In this document: positions 1-10,363 of the stretch, one piece after another | Numbering within the stretch: the stretch's first letter is position 1 | How the letters are laid out: the number at the start of each line of letters is the position of its first letter | Assembly (NCBI RefSeq): GCF_001746755.1 | Contig: NZ_MCGG01000011.1 | Span: 13,313-77,312 of the forward strand | Length of the DNA: 64,000 nt | Reading direction: 5' to 3' | Source of the DNA: Magnetovibrio blakemorei | GTDB taxonomy: Bacteria > Pseudomonadota > Alphaproteobacteria > Rhodospirillales > Magnetovibrionaceae | The notes under the pieces: model-generated | The model's database searches: none | What the model saw: the letters and a program-made list of their open reading frames with translations, nothing else | Told to the model about the DNA's origin: nothing | Translations under genes and position numbers: made by a program

Positions 1-307
1 GCGAGGCGGAGATCATGACCCCGAAATCCGCGCGCAACGAACGAGTCAGCATCGCCACCGCCGGAGTCGGCACCGGGCCTGCCAGCACCACATCCATGCC
101 GCACGACAAAAAACCGGAGGTCAACGCATTTTCGATCATATAACCGGACAAACGTGTGTCCTTGCCAATCACCACCCGATGGCGATGATCACCGCGCTTA
201 AAATGCAACGCCGCCGCTTGGCCAACCATCAAGGCGGTCATGGCGGTCATGGGATGAATGTTGGCGGTGCCGCGAATGCCGTCGGTGCCGAAAAGCTTAC
301 GTGTCAT
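1..307 (-). CDS. glmM: Phosphoglucosamine mutase, N-terminal part (runs off window)
   Basis: GlmM converts glucosamine-6-phosphate to glucosamine-1-phosphate, in the cytoplasm, on the way to UDP-GlcNAc for peptidoglycan and LPS. The first 102 codons are present. The family signature FGTDGIRG lies at residues 6-13, GKDTRLSG at 48-55 and PVPTPAVA at 79-86. The window stops at the second Ser of the ISAS motif, which by alignment to E. coli GlmM is the active-site phosphoserine (Ser102). It is the first gene downstream of folP on the same strand, an order typical of proteobacteria (ftsH-folP-glmM). No frame problem is visible. Confidence 0.96.
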   Translation of the reverse strand, partial: MTRKLFGTDGIRGTANIHPMTAMTALMVGQAAALHFKRGDHRHRVVIGKDTRLSGYMIENALTSGFLSCGMDVVLAGPVPTPAVAMLTRSLRADFGVMISAS

Positions 308-421
308 GGTGTCATCTATGGCTAAGAATCAAAAAAAGGAATCAAAGAAAGGAATCGGATTTTAAATCAAGTGCCCTTAAATGGGGGTAAATTTTCATTA
401 CCGTTCTTTTCAGGTTAAATG

Positions 422-1249
422 TTAATGCACTCGGGCTATGGCGGTGTAGACATCCAAAGCCTGTTTGGTTTCAGCGACGTCGTGAACGCGCATGATGTTT
501 ACGCCCTGCTCAATCCCCCACAGCGCCGTTGCGATGGACCCGGCCAGGCGTTTCTTGGCCACGGCTTCACCAGAAATCTCGCCGATAAAGCGTTTGCGCG
601 ACACCCCCAACACCATCGCCATGTCCAAATGACGATAGGCGTCCAGGTTTTTCAGAATTTGCAGATTGTGGGCGGTGGTTTTGCCAAAGCCGATACCGGG
701 ATCAAGCGCCAAACGCGAACGCTCAATGCCCGCGGCTTCGCAGACTTGCACCCGTTCGGTCAAATACGCCAGCACTTCCCGGGGGGCGTCGTCGTACTCG
801 GGCGCCGTTTGCATGGTGCCCGGCGTGCCTTGCATGTGCATCAAAATAATGGCTGCCGTTGAGCGTGCCGCAACGTCTAAAGAGCGCGCATCCCCCGTCA
901 GCGCGGTGACGTCATTGATGATTTCTGCGCCCGCCGCCAGGGCCGCTTCCATCACCAGGGCGTGGCGAGTATCGATGGACACACACGCGCCTGCCTCACA
1001 CAATCGGCTGATGACTGGAACGGTACGGCGGATTTCTTCGTCAAGGCTGACGGGCTCAGCGCCGGGGCGGGTGCTTTCACCGCCCACGTCGATGATGTCG
1101 GCACCATCGCGCATCAAGTTGAGCCCCCGCTCCACCGCGTCATCGAGGCTAAACGCATCGCCGCCATCGGAAAAGCTGTCGGGAGTCGCATTAACGATGC
1201 CCATGATCAACGGGCGGTCCAACGCAAACCCTGCAAATACTTTGGTCAT
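422..1249 (-). CDS. folP: Dihydropteroate synthase
   Basis: FolP condenses 6-hydroxymethyl-dihydropterin diphosphate with p-aminobenzoate to give dihydropteroate (folate synthesis, cytoplasm); it is the sulfonamide target. The 275-residue length is normal for this TIM-barrel enzyme. Family motifs are in order: MGIVNATPDSFSDGG at residues 16-30, GGESTRPG at 56-63, SIDTR at 91-95, DPGIGFGK at 183-190, SRKRF at 217-221 and RVHDV at 254-258. The ATG start leaves the first beta strand intact. It lies between ftsH and glmM on the same strand, with a stem-loop separating it from ftsH. Confidence 0.97.
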   Translation of the reverse strand: MTKVFAGFALDRPLIMGIVNATPDSFSDGGDAFSLDDAVERGLNLMRDGADIIDVGGESTRPGAEPVSLDEEIRRTVPVISRLCEAGACVSIDTRHALVMEAALAAGAEIINDVTALTGDARSLDVAARSTAAIILMHMQGTPGTMQTAPEYDDAPREVLAYLTERVQVCEAAGIERSRLALDPGIGFGKTTAHNLQILKNLDAYRHLDMAMVLGVSRKRFIGEISGEAVAKKRLAGSIATALWGIEQGVNIMRVHDVAETKQALDVYTAIARVH

Positions 1250-1264
1250 GATCCCCCTTAAAGC

Positions 1265-1313
1265 ACAAAGCCCCGCCTGATGATCACAGCGCGTGATCGA
1301 GACGGGGCTTTGT
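1265..1313 (-). terminator. Stem-loop between ftsH and folP
   Basis: An 11-bp perfect stem (ACAAAGCCCCG paired with CGGGGCTTTGT) encloses a 27-nt loop, between the ftsH stop and the folP start. On the minus strand the T tract after it is weak and interrupted, so it may be a partial terminator or an mRNA-stabilising hairpin rather than a full stop. Confidence 0.6.
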
Positions 1314-1330
1314 CGCTGTCTTTTTAAGTC

Positions 1331-3285
1331 CTAGCCTTCCGGCTGCGGAGCGGCCCCGATGCCGCCAGAAGAGGCATCCTTCTTTTCTTTTGCCGCACCC
1401 TTGCCAGACGTCGGCACAGAGGCTTTGCGCCCACCGTCCGACGGCGTATCGTCCGGATCGGGACGATGGATGGCGATCCCATTGACCAATCCATTGACCT
1501 CTTCGCCGGACAAGGTTTCGTATTCCAACAAAGCCTGAGCGACCGTTTCCAGTTGATCTTTATGATCGGTCAAAATCTGCCGAGCGCGGCCTTCGGCCTC
1601 GTCGATCAATGCGCGCACTTCTTCGTCAATCAAATTGGCGGTTTTTTCGGACACGTTCTTGTGCTGCGTCACGCTGTGACCCAGGAAGATTTCTTCGTCG
1701 TTATCGGAATAGCGCAGCGGTCCCAACTTTTCGGAAAAACCAAACTCGGTCACCATGCGGCGCGCCATGCCAGTGGCCTGTTGGATGTCATTGCCGGCCC
1801 CGGTGGTGATGTTGTCCACGCCGAAGATCAATTCTTCCGCAATTCGACCACCAAACATCATCGCCAGTTTGGATTTCAACTGCACGCGAGAGAACGTGTA
1901 TTGATCGCGTTCCGGCAGACTCATGGTCACACCCAACGCACGACCGCGCGGAATGATGGTGACCTTGTGCAAGGGATCGGATTTGGGCATGTGAATACCG
2001 ACCAAGGCATGACCCGCCTCATGATATGCGGTCAGCTTCTTTTCGTCATCCGTCATCACCATGGAGCGACGTTCGGTGCCCATCATAACTTTGTCTTTAG
2101 CGGCTTCGAAATCGGCCATGGTCACGACTCGCTTGCCGGAACGAGCTGCCAGCAAGGCGGCTTCGTTCACCAAGTTGGCCAAGTCAGCGCCGGAAAATCC
2201 GGGTGTGCCGCGGGCAATGGTGCGCGCCACAACGTCGGGAGCCAACGGCACCTTCGCCATATGCACTTTGAGAATTTTCTCACGGCCCAAAATATCGGGA
2301 TTGGGCACGGTGACCTGACGATCGAAACGACCGGGACGCAACAGCGCCGGGTCCAACACATCGGGACGGTTGGTGGCCGCGATCAAGATCACGCCTTCGT
2401 TGGATTCAAAACCATCCATTTCGACCAGCAACTGGTTCAAAGTCTGTTCGCGTTCATCATTGCCGCCGCCCAGGCCTGCGCCACGATGGCGACCCACAGC
2501 GTCAATTTCATCGATAAAGATGATGCACGGCGCGTTCTTCTTGCCCTGTTCGAACATGTCGCGCACACGTGATGCACCGACACCAACAAACATTTCAACA
2601 AAATCGGAACCTGAAATGGTGAAGAATGGCACATTGGCTTCACCCGCGATGGCTCTCGCCAACAGGGTTTTACCCGTGCCCGGAGGGCCCACCAAGAGGC
2701 AGCCCTTGGGGATCTTGCCGCCAAGACGTTGGAATTTTTGAGGGTCTTTCAGGAAGTCGACGACTTCTTCTAGTTCTTGCTTGGCCTCATCAATGCCCGC
2801 GACATCTTCAAACGTCACCCGGCCTGTTTTTCGGTCAGCAATTTGGCCTTGGATTTGCCAAAGCCCATGGCTTTGCCACCGGCACCGCCCTGCATCTGCT
2901 TGAACAAGAAAATCCACACCCCGATCAAGATCAAGAACGGGAACCAAGACACCAACATACCCATCAGCGAGAACTGGCCGTCTTCGGACGGAGCCGCCTT
3001 GATACGCACACCGGCCTTGGTCAAGGTCGAAACCAACGCAGGATCGTCCGGGGCGTAACTGGTGAATGCGCGCCCGTCGGACATCATGCCCGTCACCGCC
3101 GTACCCGTTTTTCCGGACTTAATGGTGACTTCACGAACTTCGCCGCTGGCGACAGAGTCCAAAAGGTCCGAATACGTGAGGGAGGTCTGGTTGGCCTGTT
3201 GTTGCGAGCCTTGAAATAAATTAAACAAGGCAAACAGCAAAAAGCCGATGATGACCCAGAACACGATGTTTCTGCTAAAATTCAA
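1331..3285 (-). CDS. ftsH: ATP-dependent zinc metalloprotease FtsH, frame broken by a 1-base indel
   Basis: Membrane-anchored AAA+ protease that degrades misfolded membrane proteins and regulators such as RpoH and LpxC. The start is TTG at 3285, with AAGGAA about 6 nt upstream. Membrane segments are at residues about 7-24 and 113-128. The first frame ends at a TGA at 2815-2817, just after LLTEK; the next frame resumes at once with [11 protein letters not shown]. Joined, the product is 651 residues, the usual length. It has Walker A GPPGTGKT (200-207), Walker B IIFIDEID (255-262) and the zinc site HEAGH (422-426). The break lies in an A5 tract of the coding strand (2827-2831), where one extra A restores the frame. 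FtsH is essential or nearly so in many bacteria, so a sequence error is the likeliest cause. Confidence 0.93.
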
Positions 3286-3437
3286 GGTCGGTTCCTTACC
3301 TGATGCTCATACGAGCGAAATCTTTGTAAAAATCACAACGACGAGGCCACTATAGCACGATAAAAGCCACATTCGACTAAGATCACACCAATTACGACCG
3401 AACAGTTGGCTCAATCTTTAAAAAGCCCGCACAACGC

Positions 3438-4625
3438 TTACTCAAGCCTCTGCGCCGTGGCTTTCAACGCTCCTTGGATGTAAGACGTTTGCCCGCTGGG
3501 GGCAAGGGCGGTTTCGCAATTAATTACCGCTTTTTGATGGTTTTTAGCGCTGGTGCGAGGGCCTTCCGCTGAGACCCTAAAGCCCGCCGCCCCATTTTGG
3601 ACGGTACGGCGCACCTCGCACCCCGCCAATGTTCGGGCGGGATCTGTTTTCACACTGCCCTTGTGACGCGCCATCCAGCCCAGCAAACGGGTCATTTTGT
3701 CCGGGCTTGGGCCATAACGCCCACCGCCCACCTCTGCCAACAGTCGCGCCAATGCAAGGCTCTGCACGGCTAGGGGAGCCGCCAAAAAGGGTTTTGCCGC
3801 AATCCGTTTTACGCAATCACCCGACACGCTTGTGCTCATCACGTCTTCAGCCGCCCTTTCCAAGACATCCCGCACCCGAGCAATGGCCCTGGCCGCCCCG
3901 GCCAAGCGGGCCGCTGAAACGCCTTCTCCTTCAAGGTGCGCCAACAAGTGACGCGTGCGCACCCGTTCAAAGGCGAGATTCGCGTTAGACGGGTCTTCTA
4001 TCCATTCTTGGCCCTGAGCGCGCAAGGTTTCACGCAATTGGGCTTTGGACACCGCCAACAGCGGACGCACAATCTGAACACTGCCCCCCGTCTCACCGGA
4101 CACATGAAGGGGCACATGACGCACCCGCGCCATGCCCGCCAAGCCCAACAAGCCGGAGCCTTTTTTCAATCGCATCAGGACCGTTTCGGCCTGGTCTTCT
4201 TGGTGATGAGCCAGCAAAAGGTGGCGAATGCCGTGGCCCGTGCACCACTGGGTCATCAATGCATAGCGCGCATCGCGGGCGCGTTCCTGCACGCGGCTGT
4301 GCACGACCGCACCGTCTGTCCAGGGGAGGATATGGTGTTCCAGACCCCAGGCGTTCAACCATGCGCCAACCTGCTGGGCCTCCGTATCTGAGCCTTTGCG
4401 CAAGCCATGATCAACCGTTAAGGCAATGACTTTGACGGCGTTTTCCTGGCCCCAGTGATGGGTCAGTAAAGACAAAGCCAGACTGTCGGCACCTCCGGAA
4501 ACCGCCACGCAGATTTGACGGGGGTTAGCAAGGGCGGGCGTTTCGAACGAGAGACCACACGCCGCCATCAGCCGAGCAAACGCTTCTGGCTCAAGTCCTA
4601 AGAACTGATGTGGGCCGTCTGGCAT
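3438..4625 (-). CDS. tilS: tRNA(Ile)-lysidine synthase
   Basis: TilS uses ATP and lysine to convert C34 of the CAU-anticodon tRNA-Ile to lysidine, so that the tRNA reads AUA instead of AUG. The N-terminal PP-loop ATPase motif SGGADS is at residues 43-48. It is followed by VDHGLRKGS (about 72-80), and LLLAHHQEDQAETVLMR sits further in, as expected for the family. The length is 395 residues. The C-terminal domain is divergent and Lys/Ala-rich. It lies between cpoB and ftsH on the same strand, the common alphaproteobacterial order (pal-cpoB-tilS-ftsH). Confidence 0.95.
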   Translation of the reverse strand: MPDGPHQFLGLEPEAFARLMAACGLSFETPALANPRQICVAVSGGADSLALSLLTHHWGQENAVKVIALTVDHGLRKGSDTEAQQVGAWLNAWGLEHHILPWTDGAVVHSRVQERARDARYALMTQWCTGHGIRHLLLAHHQEDQAETVLMRLKKGSGLLGLAGMARVRHVPLHVSGETGGSVQIVRPLLAVSKAQLRETLRAQGQEWIEDPSNANLAFERVRTRHLLAHLEGEGVSAARLAGAARAIARVRDVLERAAEDVMSTSVSGDCVKRIAAKPFLAAPLAVQSLALARLLAEVGGGRYGPSPDKMTRLLGWMARHKGSVKTDPARTLAGCEVRRTVQNGAAGFRVSAEGPRTSAKNHQKAVINCETALAPSGQTSYIQGALKATAQRLE

Positions 4626-4655
4626 CCGTTCCTCAATGCGCGATTGAGCGCGCCG

Positions 4656-5794
4656 TTATTGGCATTTGAGACGCTTGGTTTCGCGGTTAAGGGCTTTTTC
4701 GATGCTCGGTTTTAAGTCCGTATATTCTTTACGCAACTTGCCGAACGTCGCACAGGCCTCTTCGGGTTTGTCCAAGCTCGCCATGGCCATGCCCAGTTTC
4801 AACAGACTATCGGGCGCTTTGGAGCCATCGGGCGCGGTTTTATAGGCTTGGAAAAATGTCTGTGCCGCATCCATATAATTGTTGCGCACATAGTACGTTT
4901 CGCCCAGCCAATAGCGCGCATTGCCCACCAGAGGATCGGTGCCATGTGCGCCAATAAATTCTTTCAGCGCGGCCTCGGCTTCGTCATAACGCGCTTGGCT
5001 CATCAGTCCAAAAGCATATTGATAGCGTTCGCGCGGCGTGCCGGCAGGCAACACGGAACCGGCCACAGCGGGTGGCGTCGCGGCGTCCAGTGTTTTCGGC
5101 GTCGAAGACGCTGCGGCCCCGGCCCCAGCCCCTCCAGAATCGGCCTCACCATCTGGCTCAACCACCTGTTCGAGTTTGTTTTTGGAAACACTGCCCAAAG
5201 TGCTGATCGCTGATTTGGGTGGCGTATAGACACCGTTTTTATCCACCGTGCCCCGTTCGCGTGAGGCGCTCATCTCCGTTGGCGGAGGCATTTCCCCAAC
5301 TTTGGATACGCCGCCAATGGACGGGGCCGTGGAAACACCAGGCCGCGTTGGCTCTAAGCCACCCAGAGCGGGTTGCCCCCCGCAGGCTGTGTACCTTCCA
5401 AACGACTAAAGCGCGCATTCAGGCCCTGAACCAAGGTATCTAGGCGTTCCGTCAGTTGATCGATGCGATAAGACATGGATTCCGCCTGCCCGGTGGCTTG
5501 ACGAACTTCGCCTTCCAGGGCCGACAACCGCACGGTGAAGCGCGACAAAGCGCCTTCGTTCGGGTTGAAGTCCAGGGCGGAGGCATTTTGTGATGCTGCG
5601 GCTGATTGATCACTCGTTTGCGAGGCAGATTGGGGTGTTCGGGCGATCTGGCGGTTCAAGGTGCGGATATCGCGCTCAAGTCGCTCCATACGATCCAACA
5701 AAATTTGCATGTCCGTGCTTTGTGCCCAAACCGGCGTCACGGGCCAAGCAAGGGCTGCCAACAGCACCGCCCCGACAAGGCTCCGTTGTGTCAT
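4656..5794 (-). CDS. cpoB: Tol-Pal coordination factor CpoB/YbgF, frame broken by a 1-base indel
   Basis: Periplasmic CpoB links Tol-Pal constriction to PBP1B peptidoglycan synthesis. The upstream frame starts at 5794 with a signal peptide ending VWA-Q (a longer start at 5851 is possible, and neither has a clear SD). It continues as a coiled-coil trimerisation helix and ends at a TAG at 5354-5356. The downstream frame holds a proline-rich linker and the TPR domain (YQYAFGLMSQARYDEAEAAL region). The two join as one protein of about 379 residues if one G is added to the G6 run on the coding strand (5376-5381); the linker then reads PAGGQPALGGLEPTRPG. The TPR part shows no sign of drift, which favours a sequencing indel over a real pseudogene. 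Confidence 0.9.
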
Positions 5795-6131
5795 GTGGAG
5801 GGAAAGGGTGTCCCAAAGAGAGCGAGAAAAGCGAAAACCATATGCGATCATGCGGGCAATCCGATTGTTGTATCTTATGCGTTCAAATTGACAAAAGCCG
5901 TGCCTTTATAGTGCTATGGGCACAAAAGTCTACGCCACAAGGCCACAAGCGAGGTCATGGGCGTGATCATGGGCGGCATTTTCGGCGAAATTAGGGCACA
6001 AAAAGCAAGGGCTCAAAGAGAAGGGGCGCCCGCCCATACCCGGACATACCGGATCGGACAGACACCCCAACACTTACTTAAACACCCGACAGGTTCGCAC
6101 TCATAAAATTGAATGCAAAATTGCCGTTGGC

Positions 6132-6617
6132 TTATTTAACAACCGTAACGGAACGGCGGTTTTGAGCCCATGCCGCTTCGGTGGATGCAGGGTCAACCGG
6201 ACGTTCTTTACCATAAGAAATGGTAGAGATACGCGTTGACGGTACATTCAACGTCATCAGGTAATCAGCAGCGGCATTTGCGCGACGATCACCCAGTGCA
6301 AGGTTGTATTCACGTGTGCCGCGTTCGTCACAGTGACCTTCGATGGTCACGTTAACGTTGCTGTTGGCAAGCATCCACGCAGCTTGTTTTTGCAATGTCG
6401 CACGTGCTTCTGCCGTCAATTCATAACGATCGAAAGCAAAGAACACACGGTCACCGACATTGACCCTTAAGTCATCGGCAGAACCCGGCATGATTTTCGG
6501 CTGAGAAGTCGTAGCTGAACCATCGCCGGACGTCGAAGCCGTTTCAGAAGTCGGAGCGGTGCCGCAAGCAGCGACCACGCCCGCAACGGCAATCAGGCTC
6601 ACAATTTTGAAACGCAT
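6132..6617 (-). CDS. pal: Peptidoglycan-associated lipoprotein
   Basis: Outer-membrane lipoprotein that binds peptidoglycan and TolB and holds the outer membrane to the wall at the septum. The start at 6617 is chosen because GGGAGAT lies a few bases upstream and it opens a lipoprotein signal (lipobox VVAAC, lipidated Cys18). A low-complexity Ser/Thr linker leads to an OmpA-like domain with IEGHCDERGT and ALGDRRA, which carry the family residues that grip diaminopimelate. It ends with the usual NRRSVTVVK strand. The length is 161 residues. It lies downstream of tolB after a 230-bp gap. Confidence 0.96.
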   Translation of the reverse strand: MRFKIVSLIAVAGVVAACGTAPTSETASTSGDGSATTSQPKIMPGSADDLRVNVGDRVFFAFDRYELTAEARATLQKQAAWMLANSNVNVTIEGHCDERGTREYNLALGDRRANAAADYLMTLNVPSTRISTISYGKERPVDPASTEAAWAQNRRSVTVVK

Positions 6618-6847
6618 TGGTATCTCCCATTCATTGGAGTGCCCTTTAAAAAGGGCGGAGGTGATATGTTGAACACTCAATATGCGCCGTTTCCGGCACA
6701 CAACGAGCATTCATGTACGGTTATCCAAGACATACTGGCTCTTGGTGGACCATTCGCTGATCCATGACTGTATCTATGGTTAATCCTTAACTCATTCGTA
6801 ACTGACCACTGGAATTATTAACTTTTTCCATATGGGACTATATGCCG

Positions 6848-8200
6848 TTAGTTGTTGTGAATCAAGGGGGACCATGCTGGATCGGATGCATCTTCTGGTG
6901 TTATGACTTCGCGTTCGTTGTGTCCGGTAATATCGATGGAGTAAATACGCGTTTTTCCGCCCCGTCCATACTGGTCGCTGGGGTCTTGGCGAAAGAACAT
7001 CAAGACCCGCCCATTGGGTGCCCACGTGGGCGCTTCAACCAAGAATCCCTTGGTTATCAGCCGTTCTCCGGCCCCGTCGGGACGCATCACGCCGATATAA
7101 AACTCACCGTTATAGATCCGGGTAAAGGCGATCAAGTCGCCGCGCGGCGACCACACCGGGGTGGCGTATCGGCCCTTTTGAAAACTGATACGGGTGGGAT
7201 CCGCCCCACTGGACGACATCACATACAACTGCTGCGACCCCGAACGGTCCGAGTTAAACACCACTTTTTTTCCATCCGGTGCCATGGAAGGCGACGTATC
7301 GATGGCAGAATGGTTGGTCAATTGACGCACCGAACGGGTGGCCAAATCCATGACGTAAATTTCTGAATTGCCCGCTTTGGACATGGAAAAGATGACCGAC
7401 TTTCCATCCGGGGAGAAACGCGGCGCAAAGGTCATGCCCGGAAAATCACCTAAAATTTCATGACGGCCGCTGTCGATGTTGAAGATGTAAACCCGCGGCA
7501 CGCCCTTAAAATAGGACAAATAGGTGATTTCTTGCAGAGTCGGTGAAAACCGAGGGGTCAAAACCAGGTCTGTGCCGGTTGTCAAAAACTGATGGCGTTC
7601 GCCGTCTTGATCCATAATCGCCAAACGTTTGACGCGTTTGGTTTTGGGCCCGGCTTCCGCGATATAGACAATACGGGTATCAAAATAGCCGCTTTCGCCG
7701 GTGATGCGTTTGTATATGGCATCCGAGACGATGTGCGCGACACTGCGCCAATTGCTGGGAATGGTGAAATACGCCAAGCCCACCATTTGCTTTTCTGCCA
7801 ACACGTCCCACAGGCGAAATTCAACCCGCAAACGCCCATCCACGGTCATTTCGACCCGTCCTTGCACCAACGCCTGGGCGCTGATGATGCGCCAATCGCC
7901 AAAACGCGGCAGTACGTTCAAACTGGCCACATCTTGAATGAAGGCTTTTGGATCGATGGGACGAAACAATCCAGAGCGTTCCAAATCCGCCGCGATGACG
8001 CTCGCAATGTTGGCGCCGAATTTCTTTTCCCCTTGGCCTTCGCCATAAAAATCCGTGACCGCCAAAGGCATCGGTTCAGCCACCCCGCGGGTGATGTCGA
8101 TTTCCAACTCGGCGCGCGCCTCAACAGCGACGAAAATCGTCGCCAAAAACGCAAGTGCGCAGGCAGAACAGGCAAAACGGGCAAAAAATCTATGTGTCAT
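6848..8200 (-). CDS. tolB: Tol-Pal periplasmic beta-propeller protein TolB
   Basis: TolB is the soluble periplasmic partner of Pal and TolA. The 450-residue protein has a Sec signal peptide (cleavage after EARA, about residue 30), an N-terminal alpha/beta domain, and a C-terminal WD40-like propeller. The propeller shows repeated blades such as [29 protein letters not shown] and [12 protein letters not shown]. The ATG overlaps the tolA stop in an ATGA arrangement, so translation of the two is probably coupled. Confidence 0.97.
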   Translation of the reverse strand: MTHRFFARFACSACALAFLATIFVAVEARAELEIDITRGVAEPMPLAVTDFYGEGQGEKKFGANIASVIAADLERSGLFRPIDPKAFIQDVASLNVLPRFGDWRIISAQALVQGRVEMTVDGRLRVEFRLWDVLAEKQMVGLAYFTIPSNWRSVAHIVSDAIYKRITGESGYFDTRIVYIAEAGPKTKRVKRLAIMDQDGERHQFLTTGTDLVLTPRFSPTLQEITYLSYFKGVPRVYIFNIDSGRHEILGDFPGMTFAPRFSPDGKSVIFSMSKAGNSEIYVMDLATRSVRQLTNHSAIDTSPSMAPDGKKVVFNSDRSGSQQLYVMSSSGADPTRISFQKGRYATPVWSPRGDLIAFTRIYNGEFYIGVMRPDGAGERLITKGFLVEAPTWAPNGRVLMFFRQDPSDQYGRGGKTRIYSIDITGHNEREVITPEDASDPAWSPLIHNN

Positions 8201-9111
8201 AAACCGAGCATATCCCTAGGATCAAAGGTGAGCTTCATATTTTTCCAACGGTCGAACTTTTCAAGAGGCAGTCTAAACGGTTGGCAGCGAGGGTCCAGTG
8301 TTGCGCGCAAAGCACTTTCGGCCATGGTGCGGTAAAACGGGTCACTGCCCATCCGCGCTTGGTCCAAAATACGCGCCTGCTGCACGGTACCGTCGGGATT
8401 CATCGCCAAACGAATAGAAATAATCATGGTTTGAGCATCTTTCGCCCCGGCCGGCATATTCCAACACCGCTGGATCTGCTGGCGGACCAAATCGATTTCG
8501 CTGATGGTCATTTCCGGGCCGACATCGGTGCGCGCTTTATCGCTTTCCAAAGCATTTTCCATCATCGACGCAAAATCACGTTTGGGTTTGGCCTTGTCGT
8601 CTTCTTTCTTGTCCTCGCGCGGCGCAGTCTTCAGCTCTTCCAGCGTTTTCAGCACCGACGCAAACTGATCGGGCGCTTTGGGCTTGCGCGGTGGAATGGG
8701 CGTGGGGGCACGTTTTTTACTTTCGACTTTTTTCGGCTCTTCCTTTGGTTCCGGTTTGGGCTTGGCCTCTTTTTTCGGTTTGGGCTCCGGGTTGACGATC
8801 AAAGCGGCCTTTTCTTCCACCGGTTCGGGCACGGGTTCCGGTGCCGGCGGCTGTTCGACCGAGCCTTTCGGCGCGGGTGGCGGTGAGGGCGTCGTGGGCG
8901 TCGGTTCCGGCTCGGCCTTCACCTCTTCCTTTTTCGGTTCCGGTTTTTTCGGTTTGGTCGGCAAATTGGTTGCGTCGCTAACCGTTACGATTTCCACCGT
9001 AATGGGAATATCTTTGAAGTCGTCCCGGGTGTGAAACGACGGCAAGCCAACGTAAGCCATGACCACCAAGGCCACGTGAAACAAAACCGAAAAGGTGACA
9101 TTGCGAAACAA
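8197..9111 (-). CDS. tolA: Inner-membrane energy-transducing protein TolA
   Basis: TolA spans the periplasm and carries proton-motive-force-driven movement from TolQR to TolB-Pal. There is one N-terminal membrane helix (about residues 5-22). A long Pro/Lys/Glu-rich stretch (about 50-160, with many PKP, PEP and KKE steps) follows, then a compact C-terminal domain containing CWNMPAG and [14 protein letters not shown]-like elements. The 304-residue length is usual for alphaproteobacteria. It sits 12 bp after tolR and overlaps tolB by 4 bp. Confidence 0.95.
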   Translation of the reverse strand: MFRNVTFSVLFHVALVVMAYVGLPSFHTRDDFKDIPITVEIVTVSDATNLPTKPKKPEPKKEEVKAEPEPTPTTPSPPPAPKGSVEQPPAPEPVPEPVEEKAALIVNPEPKPKKEAKPKPEPKEEPKKVESKKRAPTPIPPRKPKAPDQFASVLKTLEELKTAPREDKKEDDKAKPKRDFASMMENALESDKARTDVGPEMTISEIDLVRQQIQRCWNMPAGAKDAQTMIISIRLAMNPDGTVQQARILDQARMGSDPFYRTMAESALRATLDPRCQPFRLPLEKFDRWKNMKLTFDPRDMLGL

Positions 9112-9123
9112 GTCGAGCTGCCC

Positions 9124-9603
9124 CTATTTCTTTTTCTTTTGCGCGGTTGGTTTCGGCGTGGCCGAACCATGCTGTTGGGTGGTGATCAGCGCCACCTTGG
9201 AAAAGCCCGCCGCGTTGAGAACCCCCATCACCTGCATGACGCTGCCGTAATCGACATTGGCATCCCCACGAACAAAGATTCGCACCTCGGGATTGTTGTT
9301 GGAAATGGCCTGCAAGCGCGGCACCACGGCGTCCAGTTCCATTTGCGTGTCTTGGACGTAGACATTGCCGTCTTTGTCGATGCTGACCGCCAACGGCTCA
9401 TCCGAGCCTGCAATGGCTTTGGCTTTGGTTTTGGGCAGATCCACCTGTACGCCTACGGTCAACAGCGGCGCGGTGACCATGAATATCACCAGCAAGACCA
9501 GCATCACGTCCACCATCGGCGTGACGTTGATGTCCGCCATCGGCGGGCGACGTTTCGCGTGACCGAAGGTGTGACGTTTGGAGCCTTGAAGCATTCCAGC
9601 CAT
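9124..9603 (-). CDS. tolR: Tol-Pal stator protein TolR
   Basis: TolR pairs with TolQ to form the proton channel that drives TolA. The ExbD/TolR signature INVTPMVDVMLVLLVIFMV lies at residues 25-43, with the essential membrane Asp at position 32. A periplasmic domain follows, containing VRGDANVDYG. The product has 159 residues and ends in a Lys-rich tail (KKKK). It is separated from tolQ by 5 bp and lies in the order tolQ-tolR-tolA-tolB-pal. Confidence 0.96.
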   Translation of the reverse strand: MAGMLQGSKRHTFGHAKRRPPMADINVTPMVDVMLVLLVIFMVTAPLLTVGVQVDLPKTKAKAIAGSDEPLAVSIDKDGNVYVQDTQMELDAVVPRLQAISNNNPEVRIFVRGDANVDYGSVMQVMGVLNAAGFSKVALITTQQHGSATPKPTAQKKKK

Positions 9604-9608
9604 GAACG

Positions 9609-10340
9609 TTAGCCCTTATCTTCCATTTGGCGCGATAAAATGGCCGAAAACTCGACCGCAAAACCATCCAAACGGCTGGTGTAGCGTTCCAAATCACGCG
9701 ACAGCTTGTTGTAGGCCAACACCGCCGGAATGGCCGCAAGCAGACCCAGAGCCGTGGCGAACAGCGCCTCCGCAATACCCGGTGCCACCACCGCCAAGGA
9801 GGTATTTTTAGACACCGCAATGGACTGGAACGAATTCATGATGCCCCACACCGTGCCGAACAACCCAACGAACGGCGCGGTTGAGCCCGTGGACGCCAAA
9901 AACGTCATGTAGCGTTCGACCCGTTCCATTTCGCGCGAGACGGTGATGTGCATGACGCGCTCGATCCGCTCCGCCAAGGACGTACTGGCCAGGCTGGATT
10001 TCACATGGCCTTTTTCAGTGGCGCGGCGCCATTCGCGCATGGCCGACACAAACACGGCCCCCATGGGGTCCTTTGGCTGGTTACCGATGGCGTCATATAT
10101 GACGTCGAGACTTTGCCCAGACCAAAAGTTTTTTTCAAAGCTGTTGGCCTGACGATTCAGTTTTTTCAGACTGGTCATTTTTTCAAAGATGATCGCCCAG
10201 CACCAAACTGAAGCCACCACCAGCATCAATATGACGCTCTTGACCACCCAATCCGCTCGTAAAAACAACGACATCATGGAAAAATCGGGGGCGCCAACAG
10301 ACCCGCCAAGGGTCACTGCATCGATAACACTGCCTTCCAT
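9609..10340 (-). CDS. tolQ: Tol-Pal proton-channel protein TolQ
   Basis: TolQ is the multi-pass stator subunit of the Tol-Pal system (MotA/TolQ/ExbB family). The product has 243 residues with three membrane helices (about 30-52, 145-170 and 185-205). The conserved segment FVGLFGTVWGIMNSFQSI is followed by APGIAEALFATALGLLAAIPA, both diagnostic of the family. It is the second gene of the ybgC-tolQRAB-pal-cpoB run. Confidence 0.96.
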   Translation of the reverse strand: MEGSVIDAVTLGGSVGAPDFSMMSLFLRADWVVKSVILMLVVASVWCWAIIFEKMTSLKKLNRQANSFEKNFWSGQSLDVIYDAIGNQPKDPMGAVFVSAMREWRRATEKGHVKSSLASTSLAERIERVMHITVSREMERVERYMTFLASTGSTAPFVGLFGTVWGIMNSFQSIAVSKNTSLAVVAPGIAEALFATALGLLAAIPAVLAYNKLSRDLERYTSRLDGFAVEFSAILSRQMEDKG

Positions 10341-10363
10341 AGTTTGGTCCCAGTCCTCTTAGA

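Noticed and set aside
1466-2572. A long open frame antisense to ftsH (368 codons)
   Set aside because: It lies wholly inside ftsH, has no SD, and its product shows no domain pattern. The same holds for the frames opposite tolA, cckA and fliM.
2815-2947. A separate gene starting at 2947 (TTG) that would encode only the FtsH ATPase-protease part
   Set aside because: The first 40 residues match nothing and the part from [11 protein letters not shown] continues the upstream frame exactly; a one-base repair is simpler.
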